64,000 nt of DNA from Vibrio azureus (GTDB lineage Bacteria > Pseudomonadota > Gammaproteobacteria > Enterobacterales > Vibrionaceae): the NCBI RefSeq assembly GCF_002849855.1, contig NZ_CP018616.1, positions 2,108,001-2,172,000 on the forward strand. Reading direction: 5' to 3'. The position numbers and the translations under genes were made by a program. Each line of letters opens with the position of its first letter. Positions within the stretch are counted from its first letter, which is position 1. Shown here piece after piece: positions 54,562-64,000 of this stretch. The notes under the pieces are model-generated. The model was not told the origin of the DNA, ran no database searches, and saw only the letters and a list, made by a program, of their open reading frames with translations.

Positions 54562-55092
54562 ATGAGCAAAAAAGACACCAAACATGATGACGATTTCGCC
54601 TTGTTTAAAGATGCAGTACAGGGCGTTAAAAAGTTGCGACAGGATACCATAATCCAGCAACCAAAAAAAAATACTAAACAAAAAGAAATCACCCGCACTT
54701 CTCGTGAGGCAAGTGATGCCGAGTTTTACTTCTCTGATGAGTTCGTACCGCTGCTTAATGCAGAAGGTCCAACTCGATATGCTCGTGACGATGTCTCTAC
54801 CTATGAAGTAAAGCGTCTACGTAGAGGTGTATATGTACCTGATGTGTTCTTAGACATGCATGGTATGACTCAGAACGAAGCCAAACGCGAACTCGGCGCT
54901 ATGATTGCTTACTGCATAAAAAATGAAATTCATTGTGCCTGTGTACAACACGGCATCGGTAAGCATATTCTGAAACAAAAAGCGCCGCTTTGGTTGGCCC
55001 AACATCCTGATGTGATGGCTTTTCACCAAGCCCCACTCGAATTTGGCGGTGATGGCGCTCTTCTCGTATTACTCTCTATTCCAGAGAAGTAA
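54562..55092 (+). CDS. smrB: Ribosome rescue endonuclease SmrB
   Basis: A 176-residue protein with a charged N-terminal linker and the C-terminal Smr domain (VFLDMHGMTQNEAKREL; CVQHGIGKHILKQKAPLWLAQ). In E. coli SmrB cleaves mRNA between collided ribosomes. The segment DVFLDMHG and HGIGKHIL have conserved His residues. It is divergent from prmB, as in other vibrios. Confidence 0.95.
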   Translation: MSKKDTKHDDDFALFKDAVQGVKKLRQDTIIQQPKKNTKQKEITRTSREASDAEFYFSDEFVPLLNAEGPTRYARDDVSTYEVKRLRRGVYVPDVFLDMHGMTQNEAKRELGAMIAYCIKNEIHCACVQHGIGKHILKQKAPLWLAQHPDVMAFHQAPLEFGGDGALLVLLSIPEK

Positions 55093-55217
55093 TTTATCTA
55101 AGTCATCACATTTAATGTCCTTGAAACACGGGCAGAACCTACTGCCCAGTTTCATTGTGTTCAAGTTGTCTTGTGAAAAAGCTTACTGCCTAAGACCCTT
55201 TACCCGCCTAATACACG

Positions 55218-55682
55218 TTAAGGTGAAATATTCCATAACATCTCGCCAGTTTGTGTTTGTGGGTCAAATTCAATGCAAATCAAACCCGATGTCGGAAACA
55301 TCGGTGGCGTCATTTTTTTCACAAATTCAGACGTTAAGTAACCCACTAATGGTAAATGAGAGACCAAAAGAATGGATTGAAGATTTTCAACGTCAATCAA
55401 TGCATTTACGAAGTCAAACACCTGATCTGACTGGCCATAAGGAGTGATGTCATCACATGTGTCGATACTCTTAGCTGAGAAATATGTACTAATTTCTTGC
55501 CAAGTTTGCTGAGCTCGAAGGTATGGACTGACCAAAACTTTGTCAAATTGAGCAAAGCCTTTTTCTTTGCACAGACGGGCAACGGCAGTAGAGTCTGTTC
55601 TGCCTTTTGGTGTCAACGGCCTTTCTTCATCGCTATCGGCAAAATGCTCGGCTTCACCATGGCGCAAAATAAATATTTTCAT
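55218..55682 (-). CDS. sixA: Phosphohistidine phosphatase SixA
   Basis: A 154-residue histidine phosphatase. The catalytic RHG motif is at residues 7-9 (MKIFILRHGEAEHF), and the second His is in LLVSHLPLVGYL. The ORF is open up to 55700, but the start at 55682 is standard. SixA acts on phosphohistidine in ArcB or the nitrogen phosphotransferase system in E. coli. The 55683-55963 gap holds only the short Vibrio repeat. Confidence 0.94.
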   Translation of the reverse strand: MKIFILRHGEAEHFADSDEERPLTPKGRTDSTAVARLCKEKGFAQFDKVLVSPYLRAQQTWQEISTYFSAKSIDTCDDITPYGQSDQVFDFVNALIDVENLQSILLVSHLPLVGYLTSEFVKKMTPPMFPTSGLICIEFDPQTQTGEMLWNISP

Positions 55683-55691
55683 GTTATGTCC

Positions 55692-55724
55692 TATACCCAA
55701 GTCACCTAAAGATGCTTGGGGTAT
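55692..55724. repeat. Small Vibrio palindromic repeat (TATACCCAAGTCACCT type)
   Basis: TATACCCAAG-TCACCTAAAGATG-CTTGGGGTATA: same family as 62552-62730, reduced to its ends. Lies in the sixA upstream gap. Confidence 0.6.
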
Positions 55725-55963
55725 ATATACTCAAAAAGTCACGAAAATACAAAGTAATCACTTTAAAAACTTAAGCAGATACCCAAGTAAAGTCGGTTTA
55801 AGGCATATTCAGTGTCAAAACTCATCAAAGTCCTCAAGAGAAAAGCGACGACCTAGCATTTTATAGCTAAATTGCCCAAAAACGAGGTTCATTGATGCAC
55901 AAACTTTGCATCGTACCATTCGGAGGTCATAATTAATCAAACAAGAAATTTGGAGATGCCCCT

Positions 55964-58738
55964 GTGCACCAAAGCCCAAACGATTCCAATCAATACCGTT
56001 ACCTTACTCTTGACAACGCGCTACGTGTGCTGCTGATTCATTCCGATACAGCACAACAATCAGCTGCGGCTCTGGCTGTTAATGTCGGACATTTTGATGA
56101 CCCCATTGAGCGCCAAGGGTTGGCCCATTATCTCGAGCACATGCTCTTTCTAGGTACACAAAAATACCCCAAAGTTGGCGAATTTCAGAGTTTCATTACT
56201 CAACACGGTGGAAGTAATAATGCATGGACAGGGACCGAACATACCTGTTTTTTCTTCGATATTACGCCTGATGCATTTGAATCAGGGTTGGATCGTTTCA
56301 GTCAATTTTTTACCGCACCACTTTTTAACGAAGATGCTTTAGACAAAGAGCGGCAGGCCGTTGAATCGGAATATAAGTTAAAAATTAACGATGACTCGCG
56401 TCGTCTCTATCAAGTTAACAAAGAACTGATTAACCCTGAGCACCCTTTAGCGAAATTCTCTGTTGGTAATTTGGAAACGTTAGGTGACAGAGACGGTCAA
56501 TCCATTCGTGATGAAATCGTCGCTTTTCATCATGATCAATACTCTGCAGATTTGATGACACTCACCGTGATTGGTCCACAGTCCTTAGATGAGCTTCAGA
56601 CTTGGGTAGCCAACATGTTTAGTGGTATCCCAAACCATAACCTCAACGGAAAAACCATCAATGAGCCCATCAGTTGCCAAAGTAGCACCTCTGTGATGGT
56701 TCATGTTGAACCGGTTAAAAATTTGCGCAAATTGATTCTTACTTTTCCATTACCGAGTATGGAAGCTTACTATGAGATGAAGCCACTCTCTTACCTTGCC
56801 AACCTTCTCGGGTATGAGGGTGAAGGAAGTTTAATGCTGCAGCTTAAAAACAAAGGATGGATAACCTCATTAACTGCTGGAGGAGGAGCAAGTGGTAGCA
56901 ACTATCGCGATTTCACGGTCAGTTGTGCTTTGACACCATCGGGAATCAAACACACAGACCAGATCATCCAAGCGATTTTTCAGTATATCGAGCTCATTAA
57001 AGCAAAAGGGCTGGATGCGTGGCGTTATCTTGAAAAAAAAGCTGTCTTAGAATCTGCTTTCCGCTTTCAGGAACCTTCTCGACCAATGGATCTTGCCAGC
57101 CATCTTGTCATTAATATGCAGCACTATCAGCCAGACGATATCATTTACGGCGATTACAAGATGGTCGGGTATGATGAGGCCGTACTCAACACATTACTTA
57201 ATCTTCTCACCGTCGACAACCTAAGAGCAACTGTAGTTGCCAAAGGGTTCAGCTATGACCGTTGCGCACAGTGGTATTTTACTCCTTACTCGGTTGTCCC
57301 TTTTAGTGCAGAACAAGTCAAACTCTACCACCAAACCGATCCCAATTGGTCATTTCAGTTGCCTGATAAAAACCCATATATTTGCTACGAACTTGACCCA
57401 AAGCCACTAGAGAAAAACGGCTCACTTCCTGAACTCATCGAAGATTTAGAAGGGTTTCGTCTATGGCATTTACAAGATGATGAATTTAGAGTCCCTAAAG
57501 GCGTCGTTTACGTCGCGATTGATAGCTCACACGCTGTGGCGTCAGTACCCAATATCGTTAAAACCCGTCTCTGCGTAGAAATGTTTCTTGATTCACTGGC
57601 CACCGAAACCTACCAAGCAGAGATTGCTGGTATGGGGTACAATATGTACGCTCATCAAGGAGGCGTGACTCTCACCTTATCGGGGTTTAGCCAAAACTTG
57701 CCACAATTGCTGCAAATGATCTTAAAACGCTTTAAAGATCGTGATTTCAATCCTGAACGTTTTGACACCATCAAACAGCAACTCATGAGAAATTGGCAAA
57801 ATGCTACTCAAGATCGTCCAATTTCGCAGCTTTTTAATGCACTCACCGGGTTACTTCAACCTAATAACCCCCCACACTCCGAACTTTTGGCAGCACTTAC
57901 AGATATTGAAGTGGATGAGCTCCCCGCTTTTGTGGAGGCAATTTTGGCTGAACTGCACGTTGAGATGTTTGTCTACGGTGATTGGCAACGCGAGCAAGCT
58001 TATGAGATGGCAGCAACGTTAAAGAATACTTTACGAGTCAAAGAACAACGTTACGAAGAAGCACTGCGTCCTCTCGTCATGCTCGGTGAACATGGTAGTT
58101 TCCAATACGAACTCGATTGTAATCAAGACGACTCAGCCATTGTTATATACCATCAATGTGAAAATACTGAACCAAGCAACATTGCTCTCTATTCGCTGAC
58201 GAATCATCTCATGTCCGCCACCTTCTTTCATGAGATTCGGACTAAGCAACAACTCGGCTATATGGTTGGTACGGGGAATATGCCTTTAAACCGACATCCT
58301 GGAATTGTGCTGTATGTTCAATCGCCTAAGGCTTCACCAGCAGAATTAGCAACCTCCATCGATGAGTTTTTAAATGCGTTTTATATGGTGTTATTAGAAC
58401 TTAATGATTACCAATGGCACAGCAGTAAACGCGGGCTTTGGGAACAAATTTCTACCCCAGATACCACTCTAAGAGGCCGAGCACAGCGCTTATGGGTCGC
58501 AATTGGTAACAAAGATGTTGAATTTAATCAACGAGAAAAAGTATTAGCCGCACTAAAAACATTAACACGGGTGGATATGATCCGCTTTGTCGTCAATGAA
58601 CTGAAACCCCGTACCGCTAATCGACTAATCATGCATTCACGAGGTACGCAACATCAACCAACGCATATGACACTTGGAAAAGATATCGGCTCAATTGAAG
58701 CATTCCAGCTACTACCAAAAGATGTAGGCATGGGTTAA
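55964..58738 (+). CDS. Insulinase (M16) family zinc metallopeptidase
   Basis: A 924-residue protein. The zinc motif H55-x-x-E58-H59 is in GLAHYLEHMLFLG, with the distal glutamate in DKERQAVESEYKL, typical of M16A pitrilysin/insulysin enzymes. It has no signal peptide, unlike E. coli PtrA, so it may be cytoplasmic. Start GTG at 55964 with a GGAG site upstream. The C-terminal half (LLQPNNPPHSELLAALTDIE, FFHEIRTKQQLGYMVGTGN) is the usual inactive half. The product degrades peptides. Confidence 0.9.
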   Translation: MHQSPNDSNQYRYLTLDNALRVLLIHSDTAQQSAAALAVNVGHFDDPIERQGLAHYLEHMLFLGTQKYPKVGEFQSFITQHGGSNNAWTGTEHTCFFFDITPDAFESGLDRFSQFFTAPLFNEDALDKERQAVESEYKLKINDDSRRLYQVNKELINPEHPLAKFSVGNLETLGDRDGQSIRDEIVAFHHDQYSADLMTLTVIGPQSLDELQTWVANMFSGIPNHNLNGKTINEPISCQSSTSVMVHVEPVKNLRKLILTFPLPSMEAYYEMKPLSYLANLLGYEGEGSLMLQLKNKGWITSLTAGGGASGSNYRDFTVSCALTPSGIKHTDQIIQAIFQYIELIKAKGLDAWRYLEKKAVLESAFRFQEPSRPMDLASHLVINMQHYQPDDIIYGDYKMVGYDEAVLNTLLNLLTVDNLRATVVAKGFSYDRCAQWYFTPYSVVPFSAEQVKLYHQTDPNWSFQLPDKNPYICYELDPKPLEKNGSLPELIEDLEGFRLWHLQDDEFRVPKGVVYVAIDSSHAVASVPNIVKTRLCVEMFLDSLATETYQAEIAGMGYNMYAHQGGVTLTLSGFSQNLPQLLQMILKRFKDRDFNPERFDTIKQQLMRNWQNATQDRPISQLFNALTGLLQPNNPPHSELLAALTDIEVDELPAFVEAILAELHVEMFVYGDWQREQAYEMAATLKNTLRVKEQRYEEALRPLVMLGEHGSFQYELDCNQDDSAIVIYHQCENTEPSNIALYSLTNHLMSATFFHEIRTKQQLGYMVGTGNMPLNRHPGIVLYVQSPKASPAELATSIDEFLNAFYMVLLELNDYQWHSSKRGLWEQISTPDTTLRGRAQRLWVAIGNKDVEFNQREKVLAALKTLTRVDMIRFVVNELKPRTANRLIMHSRGTQHQPTHMTLGKDIGSIEAFQLLPKDVGMG

Positions 58739-58785
58739 ATAGGAAAAAGCTTATCACAGCAAACGCTTAAAGCATTCGCTAATAA

Positions 58786-58816
58786 AACTAGGCGGCTCAG
58801 AGCTGGCCGCCTAGTT
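58786..58816. terminator. Hairpin after M16 peptidase gene, probable terminator
   Basis: AACTAGGCGGC, 9-nt loop, GCCGCCTAGTT, perfect 11-bp arms. It lies between convergent peptidase gene and fadJ. T-tract is short. Confidence 0.65.
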
Positions 58817-58902
58817 GCTCACTTCGCGATTTGTCACTAAACAATTTACCGCTAATTAATTTGTCACTTGGCAATCTTTTACTGCGAATATCTTGCTAAG
58901 AT

Positions 58903-61020
58903 TCATTCATCGTAAAAACAGCGACCTTCACCAGCGCGTGTGAGTAATCCATCACAGGGGGCGTAACGCTCACCATATTTAGCAGCAAACTCATTCATTT
59001 TCTCAACCAGTGCTCTTAAACCAAACTGATCAATATAGCGGAAAGGCCCACCTAAAAAGGGCGGGAACCCGATACCAAATATCGCACCAATATCACCATC
59101 ACGGGGAGAGCGAATAATACCGTCGTCCAAACAGCGCACCGCTTCATTTAACATTGGTAAAACACAGCGTAGTGCAATCTCATCGCCAGATAGCTTAGAT
59201 TCTGGGTTTAAGTTCAACAGTTTATAAACGGACTTGTCGACGTCTTTCTTTTTGCCTTTGTAAGTATAAAAACCTTTTCCACTCTTACGCCCTTTTCGAC
59301 CATCATTCAATAATGTATCGAACACTTCCGGACCTTTAAAGCGTTCACCCAATTCTTTGACCATAATCGGCATGATCTTGGCGCCGATATCGACACCGAC
59401 TTCATCAAGCAAAGCAATCGGACCAACAGGAAAACCAAAATCGAGTAAAGCCCCATCCAGTTTCTCAATTGGCTCATTTTCCAACAAGATCAACGCAGAC
59501 TCATTCATATAGGGCGCAAGTATTCGGTTAACGTAAAACCCCGCTTTATCTTTAACAACAATCGGAGTCTTACCCTGTTTTTTTGCCAAGGCAACGACGG
59601 TCGCAATGGTACTATCCGAAGTGGTTTCATGAGGGATAACCTCCACCAACGGCATTTTTTCTACTGGGCTAAAATAATGCAAGCCAATAATATTATCCGG
59701 CCGTTCTGCCTGTGCAGCAATTTGATAAATGGGTAGTGAAGAGGTATTGGTTGCAAAAATAGTATTTTGCTTTGTATGCGCTTCGATATCCGCAACCATT
59801 TGTTGCTTAAGATCCAAGTCTTCAAATACTGCTTCCATGACCACATCAACTTTACTAAAGTGAGTAAAGTCGATGCCACCTGTCAACTGCAACATTTTTG
59901 CTTGGGCATTTGCCTTGGAAAGAATGCGACGCTTACGCTGTTTCTCAAGCAATTTGTAATTATAGTTAAAAGCGTTTAAGACGCCATCGTTGCTAACGTC
60001 TTTTATGGCTACGGGCAGTTGTGCTTTGGCCAAGGATACATAACTGATCCCAGCTCCCATCAAGCCTCCACCAAGCACTCCAACTTTGTGGATAGACCTA
60101 GGCTCAGCTTCAGCTCCATGTTCTTTTTTCATTTCAGTGGTCGCAAAGAAGATCGAGCGAAGTGCTTTCGATTCAGGGCTCATCACCAATTCGCCAAATC
60201 GTTTTGCTTCCAACTCTTGCCCTAAGCCAAACCCCTTTTCCAATCCAAATTGAATCACTTCCAAAATGGCCTTGGCAGCAGGATAGTTACCTCGCGTTTT
60301 TTCATGAGTTTTCTTGGCAGCTTGTTCAAATACTAACTTACGAGCCAAGCTATTTCCTGACACTATTTTTTCTTTGGTCGAGGGTTTCTTTTGATCTCTT
60401 ACTTTACCTTTTTCGATGAAACTCTTCGCCACCTCCAACAAGATAATTTCCGGTACACAAGCGTCCACTATCCCTAATTTTTTCGCTTTTTTAGCACGCA
60501 GTTGTTTGCCTGTCAGGATCAAATCCAACGAAGGTAATAAACCAATGAGCCTAGGTAAACGCTGAGTGCCTCCTGAACCTGGAAGAAGACCTAATTGGAC
60601 TTCCGGCAAGCCAAGACGTGTTTTGTTTGAGTCTGTACATACCCGATAATCACAAGCGAGCGCTAACTCTAATCCTCCCCCTAAGCAAGGACCATGGATC
60701 GCAGCCACGACGGGAAAAGGAAGATCCGCCATCTGTTGAAAAAGCTGCTGTCCGTGCTTGGCAAGTGTCTCAGCCTCATGTGCTGTTGTACAGGCTTCTA
60801 ACATTCGCACATCGGCACCTGCAACAAAATTATCCGGCTTAAGAGAGTGAACGATTAACCCCTTAATATCGCTGATGTCTTCCAGTTGATGAAAGATTGC
60901 CACCATTTCATCACTAAAAGCCGCCTGCAGTGTATTCATCTTTTCGTTGGGCACATCAATCGCCAGCCAAGCAATGTTTTGCTCATCAATGGTTAAATTC
61001 AATGCTTGTTGCTTACTCAT
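58903..61020 (-). CDS. fadJ: Fatty acid oxidation complex alpha subunit FadJ
   Basis: A 705-residue multifunctional enzyme. The N-terminal crotonase part has [20 protein letters not shown] and [18 protein letters not shown]; the C-terminal 3-hydroxyacyl-CoA dehydrogenase part has [18 protein letters not shown] and [18 protein letters not shown]. The start ATG at 61020 overlaps fadI's stop (TGATG). FadJ/FadI form the second beta-oxidation complex. The GTG at 61023 could be an alternative. Confidence 0.96.
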   Translation of the reverse strand: MSKQQALNLTIDEQNIAWLAIDVPNEKMNTLQAAFSDEMVAIFHQLEDISDIKGLIVHSLKPDNFVAGADVRMLEACTTAHEAETLAKHGQQLFQQMADLPFPVVAAIHGPCLGGGLELALACDYRVCTDSNKTRLGLPEVQLGLLPGSGGTQRLPRLIGLLPSLDLILTGKQLRAKKAKKLGIVDACVPEIILLEVAKSFIEKGKVRDQKKPSTKEKIVSGNSLARKLVFEQAAKKTHEKTRGNYPAAKAILEVIQFGLEKGFGLGQELEAKRFGELVMSPESKALRSIFFATTEMKKEHGAEAEPRSIHKVGVLGGGLMGAGISYVSLAKAQLPVAIKDVSNDGVLNAFNYNYKLLEKQRKRRILSKANAQAKMLQLTGGIDFTHFSKVDVVMEAVFEDLDLKQQMVADIEAHTKQNTIFATNTSSLPIYQIAAQAERPDNIIGLHYFSPVEKMPLVEVIPHETTSDSTIATVVALAKKQGKTPIVVKDKAGFYVNRILAPYMNESALILLENEPIEKLDGALLDFGFPVGPIALLDEVGVDIGAKIMPIMVKELGERFKGPEVFDTLLNDGRKGRKSGKGFYTYKGKKKDVDKSVYKLLNLNPESKLSGDEIALRCVLPMLNEAVRCLDDGIIRSPRDGDIGAIFGIGFPPFLGGPFRYIDQFGLRALVEKMNEFAAKYGERYAPCDGLLTRAGEGRCFYDE

Positions 61021-62327
61021 CACTCAACCTCCAAAATTATTGCTGCGCCAAGACCGCCTGCAGCACATGCGGTATTTAATGCCAGTCCCCCACCTCGACG
61101 TTTTAATTCTCGCAGAGTTTGAGTCATCATCCGTGCTCCGGTCGCAGCAAATGGATGCCCGTAAGCAATAGATCCACCGAGGACATTAAACTTATCCATA
61201 TCGATTTCCCCAATGGCTTTAGTGCGCCCAAGGTGATTTTGAGCAAAAGTATCTGAGGCAAACATCTTCACGTTCGCTAACGCCTGCGCAGCAAATGCTT
61301 CATGCATATCAATGAGGGTGAGGTCCGCTAAGTCTAAGCCAGTATTGCTTAGTACTTTTGCCGTGGCATACGTTGGGCCCATCAACATGTCTGTTTCAAC
61401 GCCAATCGCCGAAAATGCATAACCACGAATGAAGCCTAAAACCTCCATGCCTAATGCTTTGGCTTTGCTTTCTGACATCAGCATAACAGCGGCACCGCCA
61501 TCAGTTAAAGGGGTACTATTAGCTGCCGTCACACTGCCATATTCGCGGTCGAAAGCGGGGCGAAGTTTTGCATACCCCTCAAGTGTCGAATCATGACGAA
61601 TATTATTGTCTTCAGAGATCCACTGTTTATAAGGTTCAGGGAAAGCCGTCATCACTTCATCTTGAATTTTACCTTCTCGCCAAGCTTGAGAGGCCAACGT
61701 ATGAGAGCGATGGGCAAAAGCATCTTGATCTGTACGGCTAATACTATGTGATTTGGCCATCTGCTCTGCAGTTTGCCCCATTGATAAGCCTGTTGAGTAT
61801 TCTGCAACGGCAGGAGGAACCGGCACCAGATCTTTGAAGCTCAACTTTTTCAACAGGTTTAGCTTCTGTCCCAAAGTTTTGGTCTTACTCAAAGCTAAAA
61901 GGTTGGCCGCTAAGTTTTTAGACACGCCGATAGGCACAACAGAAGAAGAGTCAGCACCACCTGCAATTCCAATTTCTATACTGCCAGCCATGATGCTTTC
62001 TGCTACGTTCACCGCAGCCTGGAAACTGGTGGCACACGCTCTGGTGATACTGTAGGCATCGGTATGAATGTTCATTCCCGTTCCTAGTACAATTTCACGC
62101 GCAATATTAGGAGCTTCTGGCATCTGTACCACTTGACCAAACACAACTTGATCGATCAACTTTGGATCGATATCGGTTCTCTCAAGCAACTCATTAACCA
62201 CCATTTTACCAAGATCGACTGCAGGTACTTGGCTAAATTCAGTACTTTGACGAGCAAAAGGGGTTCTTAGCCCTGCCACAATGGCAATACGCTCACCTTG
62301 ACGTGTTCTTACTTCCTGCTTGCCCAT
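61020..62327 (-). CDS. fadI: 3-ketoacyl-CoA thiolase FadI
   Basis: A 435-residue thiolase. Reactive Cys in [16 protein letters not shown] (about residue 97), C-terminal His/Cys in [18 protein letters not shown] and [17 protein letters not shown]. The start [17 protein letters not shown] at 62327 matches FadI; the frame extends to 62345. It precedes fadJ in the usual order. Upstream lies a long regulatory gap with a Vibrio repeat. Confidence 0.96.
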   Translation of the reverse strand: MGKQEVRTRQGERIAIVAGLRTPFARQSTEFSQVPAVDLGKMVVNELLERTDIDPKLIDQVVFGQVVQMPEAPNIAREIVLGTGMNIHTDAYSITRACATSFQAAVNVAESIMAGSIEIGIAGGADSSSVVPIGVSKNLAANLLALSKTKTLGQKLNLLKKLSFKDLVPVPPAVAEYSTGLSMGQTAEQMAKSHSISRTDQDAFAHRSHTLASQAWREGKIQDEVMTAFPEPYKQWISEDNNIRHDSTLEGYAKLRPAFDREYGSVTAANSTPLTDGGAAVMLMSESKAKALGMEVLGFIRGYAFSAIGVETDMLMGPTYATAKVLSNTGLDLADLTLIDMHEAFAAQALANVKMFASDTFAQNHLGRTKAIGEIDMDKFNVLGGSIAYGHPFAATGARMMTQTLRELKRRGGGLALNTACAAGGLGAAIILEVE

Positions 62328-62551
62328 ATTTTCTCCTTTAAACAAGAGGTCTGACCTGAAGATAGTGTAATCAAAATGTTAAAGGTTTCAAACATGCGTT
62401 TAAATAAACGTGACAGTAGGCGGCTTTACAGTACCGTCAAGCAACCACACAGTATTGACTGGGCAATCTAATGAAATTCGTTTATGACATCTAGAAAAGC
62501 ACAGTCCTATAAAAACGAGAGAAAGGGAAAGAGAAATGGAAATAGAAAGTT

Positions 62552-62730
62552 TATACCCAAGTAACCTCAAGATACTGTGTTCAGCGAGATGACCTTTGGG
62601 AGCGTGTCACTGAGCCGACTTCTTGCGTCAGACAACTTGGAAATAGAATACTATTCCGCTTCGTTGTCTTCCTTGAATTCGACTCAGTGACCTCGCTCTG
62701 AATCAAGCATCTTGAAGTCACTTGGGTATA
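62552..62730. repeat. Vibrio palindromic intergenic repeat, full copy (about 179 bp)
   Basis: The ends are inverted: TATACCCAAGTAACCTCAAG on the left and a complementary CTTGAAGTCACTTGGGTATA on the right. The interior pairs over a long span (GTCACTGAGCCGA with TCGACTCAGTGAC, GACAAC with GTTGTC). This is a long hairpin-forming MITE-like unit, with no coding capacity. Left-end fragments occur at 63030-63068, 55692-55724 and 48021-48050. Confidence 0.75.
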
Positions 62731-62734
62731 AGAT

Positions 62735-62761
62735 AAAAAAAACCACACAATTAAGTGTGGT
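62735..62761 (-). terminator. Orphan intrinsic terminator (minus strand) upstream of fadI
   Basis: ACCACAC-TTAATT-GTGTGGT followed by eight T on the minus strand. No annotated minus-strand gene lies upstream in 62762-63460, so it hints at an unannotated minus-strand transcript. The rest of the 62731-63460 gap shows a short repeat copy at 63030 and AT-rich fadL promoter sequence, no clear gene. Confidence 0.7.
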
Positions 62762-63029
62762 CAAAATCATGATAAAACAACTAATTTAAAACCAATTGTA
62801 AAACAATCAATTACTGATTAAGAGAAAGTAAAGTCAGCCTTCAAAAAGGAAAGTCATCTTGCTCAACATGCTGGCCTATTTAGACCAACGAGATGACATG
62901 GACGACTATAACCGCTTCACGAATTGAGTTTTTGAAATAGATCAATTTTAACGGCATTAGCTTATATTCAATTCAATCCACCGACCTCTGTACACTGTGA
63001 AAACTGTACACAATGTAAACTCTGTTCAA

Positions 63030-63068
63030 TATACCCAAGTAATCTCAAGATTCTGTGTGCAACGAGAC
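63030..63068. repeat. Partial copy of the Vibrio palindromic repeat (left end)
   Basis: TATACCCAAGTAATCTCAAG and following TTCTGTGTGCAACGAG match the left end of the 62552 copy; the right end is absent. It lies upstream of fadL. Confidence 0.6.
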
Positions 63069-63460
63069 GGCCTTAGCTTTCAGGTGCGACAATGATTCTC
63101 AAGTGCGCAGTGATTCAAAGATAAAAGAAGTATTCAGGAAGAAAGGCAGTGTTTAAACGACGAGAAAATGAGCAGAATCGGTACGAAAATCGGTAAAAAT
63201 GTAAGACTCTGCTTACATATAAGTAAATCTCGCTAAAAGAGGAGAAATCGAAGCCATATCATCACATCAAAAAATAGAGCTAAAACTCTACATATTGCAA
63301 TTTAACTGCCATTTCGGCCAATTTGACCTGCATTTTTACATTTTGAAGCAAAAAATGACTAACAAGCCAGATTTTATGAACTAGTATCAACGCACTATTG
63401 GTTAACTACCCCAACGCCAATTTTACCGTTCCAAAAGACAAAACTAACAAGGAATAAATA

Positions 63461-64000
63461 ATGCGTCTATTTAATAAGACTCTCTTAGCAGTGGCCGTTA
63501 CCATGGCGTCAAGCCAAGCCATGGCAGCAGGATTTCAGTTAAATGCTCAGTCTGCAACTGGTCTTGGTCGTGCTTTCGCTGGTGATGCCGTTATCGCCGA
63601 TAATGCCTCAGTAATGGCAAGAAACCCTGCCGCCATGGCTCTTTTCGATAAAATGGAGTTATCTCTGGGGTTCGAAACAATAACCACCGATATATCGGCA
63701 AAAAATGTCAAATATACAGCCCTATCAGGCCTAGTCAGTGACAATACTGATCATGATGATATCGGCAGTACATCTGTTGCCCCTAATATCCATCTTATAG
63801 TACCAGTTAACGAAAAATTCGCATGGGGGGTTAATGCTTATACAAATTTTGGTACAAAAACTGAATTTTCAAATGATCTAGTCTGGTCTGAATTCGGTGG
63901 GCTCACTGATGTGAAAAGTGCTAACTTGGGCGTTGCTGCTTCTTATAGGCTAAATGACCAATGGAGCTTTGGTGCTGGTCTTGATATTGTCTACGGTATC
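63461..64000 (+). CDS. fadL: Long-chain fatty acid outer membrane transporter FadL family (partial)
   Basis: The frame is open from ATG 63461 to the window edge (180 codons seen). It starts MRLFNKTLLAVAVTMASSQA with an AAGGA site, a signal peptide cut after AMA, then AGFQLNAQSATGLGRAFAGD and DNASVMARNPAAMALFDK: the N-terminal hatch and NPA motif of FadL. It imports long-chain fatty acids, fitting the fadIJ neighbours. The C-terminal barrel is beyond the edge. Confidence 0.92.
   Translation, partial: MRLFNKTLLAVAVTMASSQAMAAGFQLNAQSATGLGRAFAGDAVIADNASVMARNPAAMALFDKMELSLGFETITTDISAKNVKYTALSGLVSDNTDHDDIGSTSVAPNIHLIVPVNEKFAWGVNAYTNFGTKTEFSNDLVWSEFGGLTDVKSANLGVAASYRLNDQWSFGAGLDIVYGI

Noticed and set aside
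62731..63000. Short ORFs of about 20-26 codons between fadI and fadL
   Set aside because: Too short, no conserved feature and no convincing ribosome site; left as possible sRNA region only.
1..64000. tRNA, rRNA or CRISPR array
   Set aside because: No cloverleaf, rRNA core or regularly spaced repeat was seen on either strand; palindromic Vibrio repeats are not spaced as in CRISPR.

Overview
The window is a piece of a Vibrio chromosome. The run recR-ybaB-dnaX-apt, rssB/aphB, purF-cvpA-dedD-folC-accD-truA-fimV, asd-pdxB-fabB, mnmC, yfcL-epmC, aroC, prmB, smrB, sixA, fadJ-fadI and fadL is typical of Vibrionaceae, and the LysR regulator closely resembles Vibrio AphB. The species cannot be fixed from this sequence alone.

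Positions 1 to about 22,850 are the integrase-side part of a P2-like (K139/kappa-type) prophage whose far end lies outside the window. Reading from the left edge: a leftward tail module (baseplate J, DUF2590, tape measure, frameshifted tail chaperone, lysis-type genes, tube, sheath, gpS/gpR/gpL-like completion proteins); the head genes (small terminase, capsid, scaffold); the divergent terminase ATPase and portal genes; a late activator made of two fused Ogr/Delta zinc fingers; a small gene behind a LexA-type box; an early operon (HUH Rep, an adenine methyltransferase, unknown genes, CII, a 48-residue coupled ORF, Cox); and the rightward CI repressor, a two-TM accessory protein and a tyrosine integrase next to the attachment region. 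Two LexA-type operators (14017-14036 and 14729-14748) sit on promoter-like sequences of the late activator and of the small gene. CI has no visible self-cleavage dyad, so the layout suggests SOS induction in the style of phage 186, with an added route straight to late transcription.

Positions 22,879-49,999 are core chromosome. They include recR-ybaB-dnaX with a clear -1 frameshift cassette in dnaX that would yield a gamma-like short form; apt; a DUF454 gene that seems to use an ATT start after a small membrane-protein ORF; rssB diverging from aphB; the purF to fimV series; asd-pdxB; and fabB, whose 3' UTR matches the location of the sRNA FarS. mnmC, yfcL, epmC, a TRIC-family channel and aroC follow.

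Between aroC and prmB, about 3.5 kb of AT-rich DNA (about 50.1-53.5 kb) holds a twice-frameshifted toxin/effector-like pseudogene and a divergent TypA/BipA-type GTPase. Two hairpins with the same core flank the GTPase. From prmB to the right edge are smrB, sixA, an insulinase-family peptidase, the fadIJ beta-oxidation operon and the start of fadL. A 179-bp palindromic Vibrio repeat lies between fadI and fadL. No rRNA, tRNA or CRISPR array was seen.
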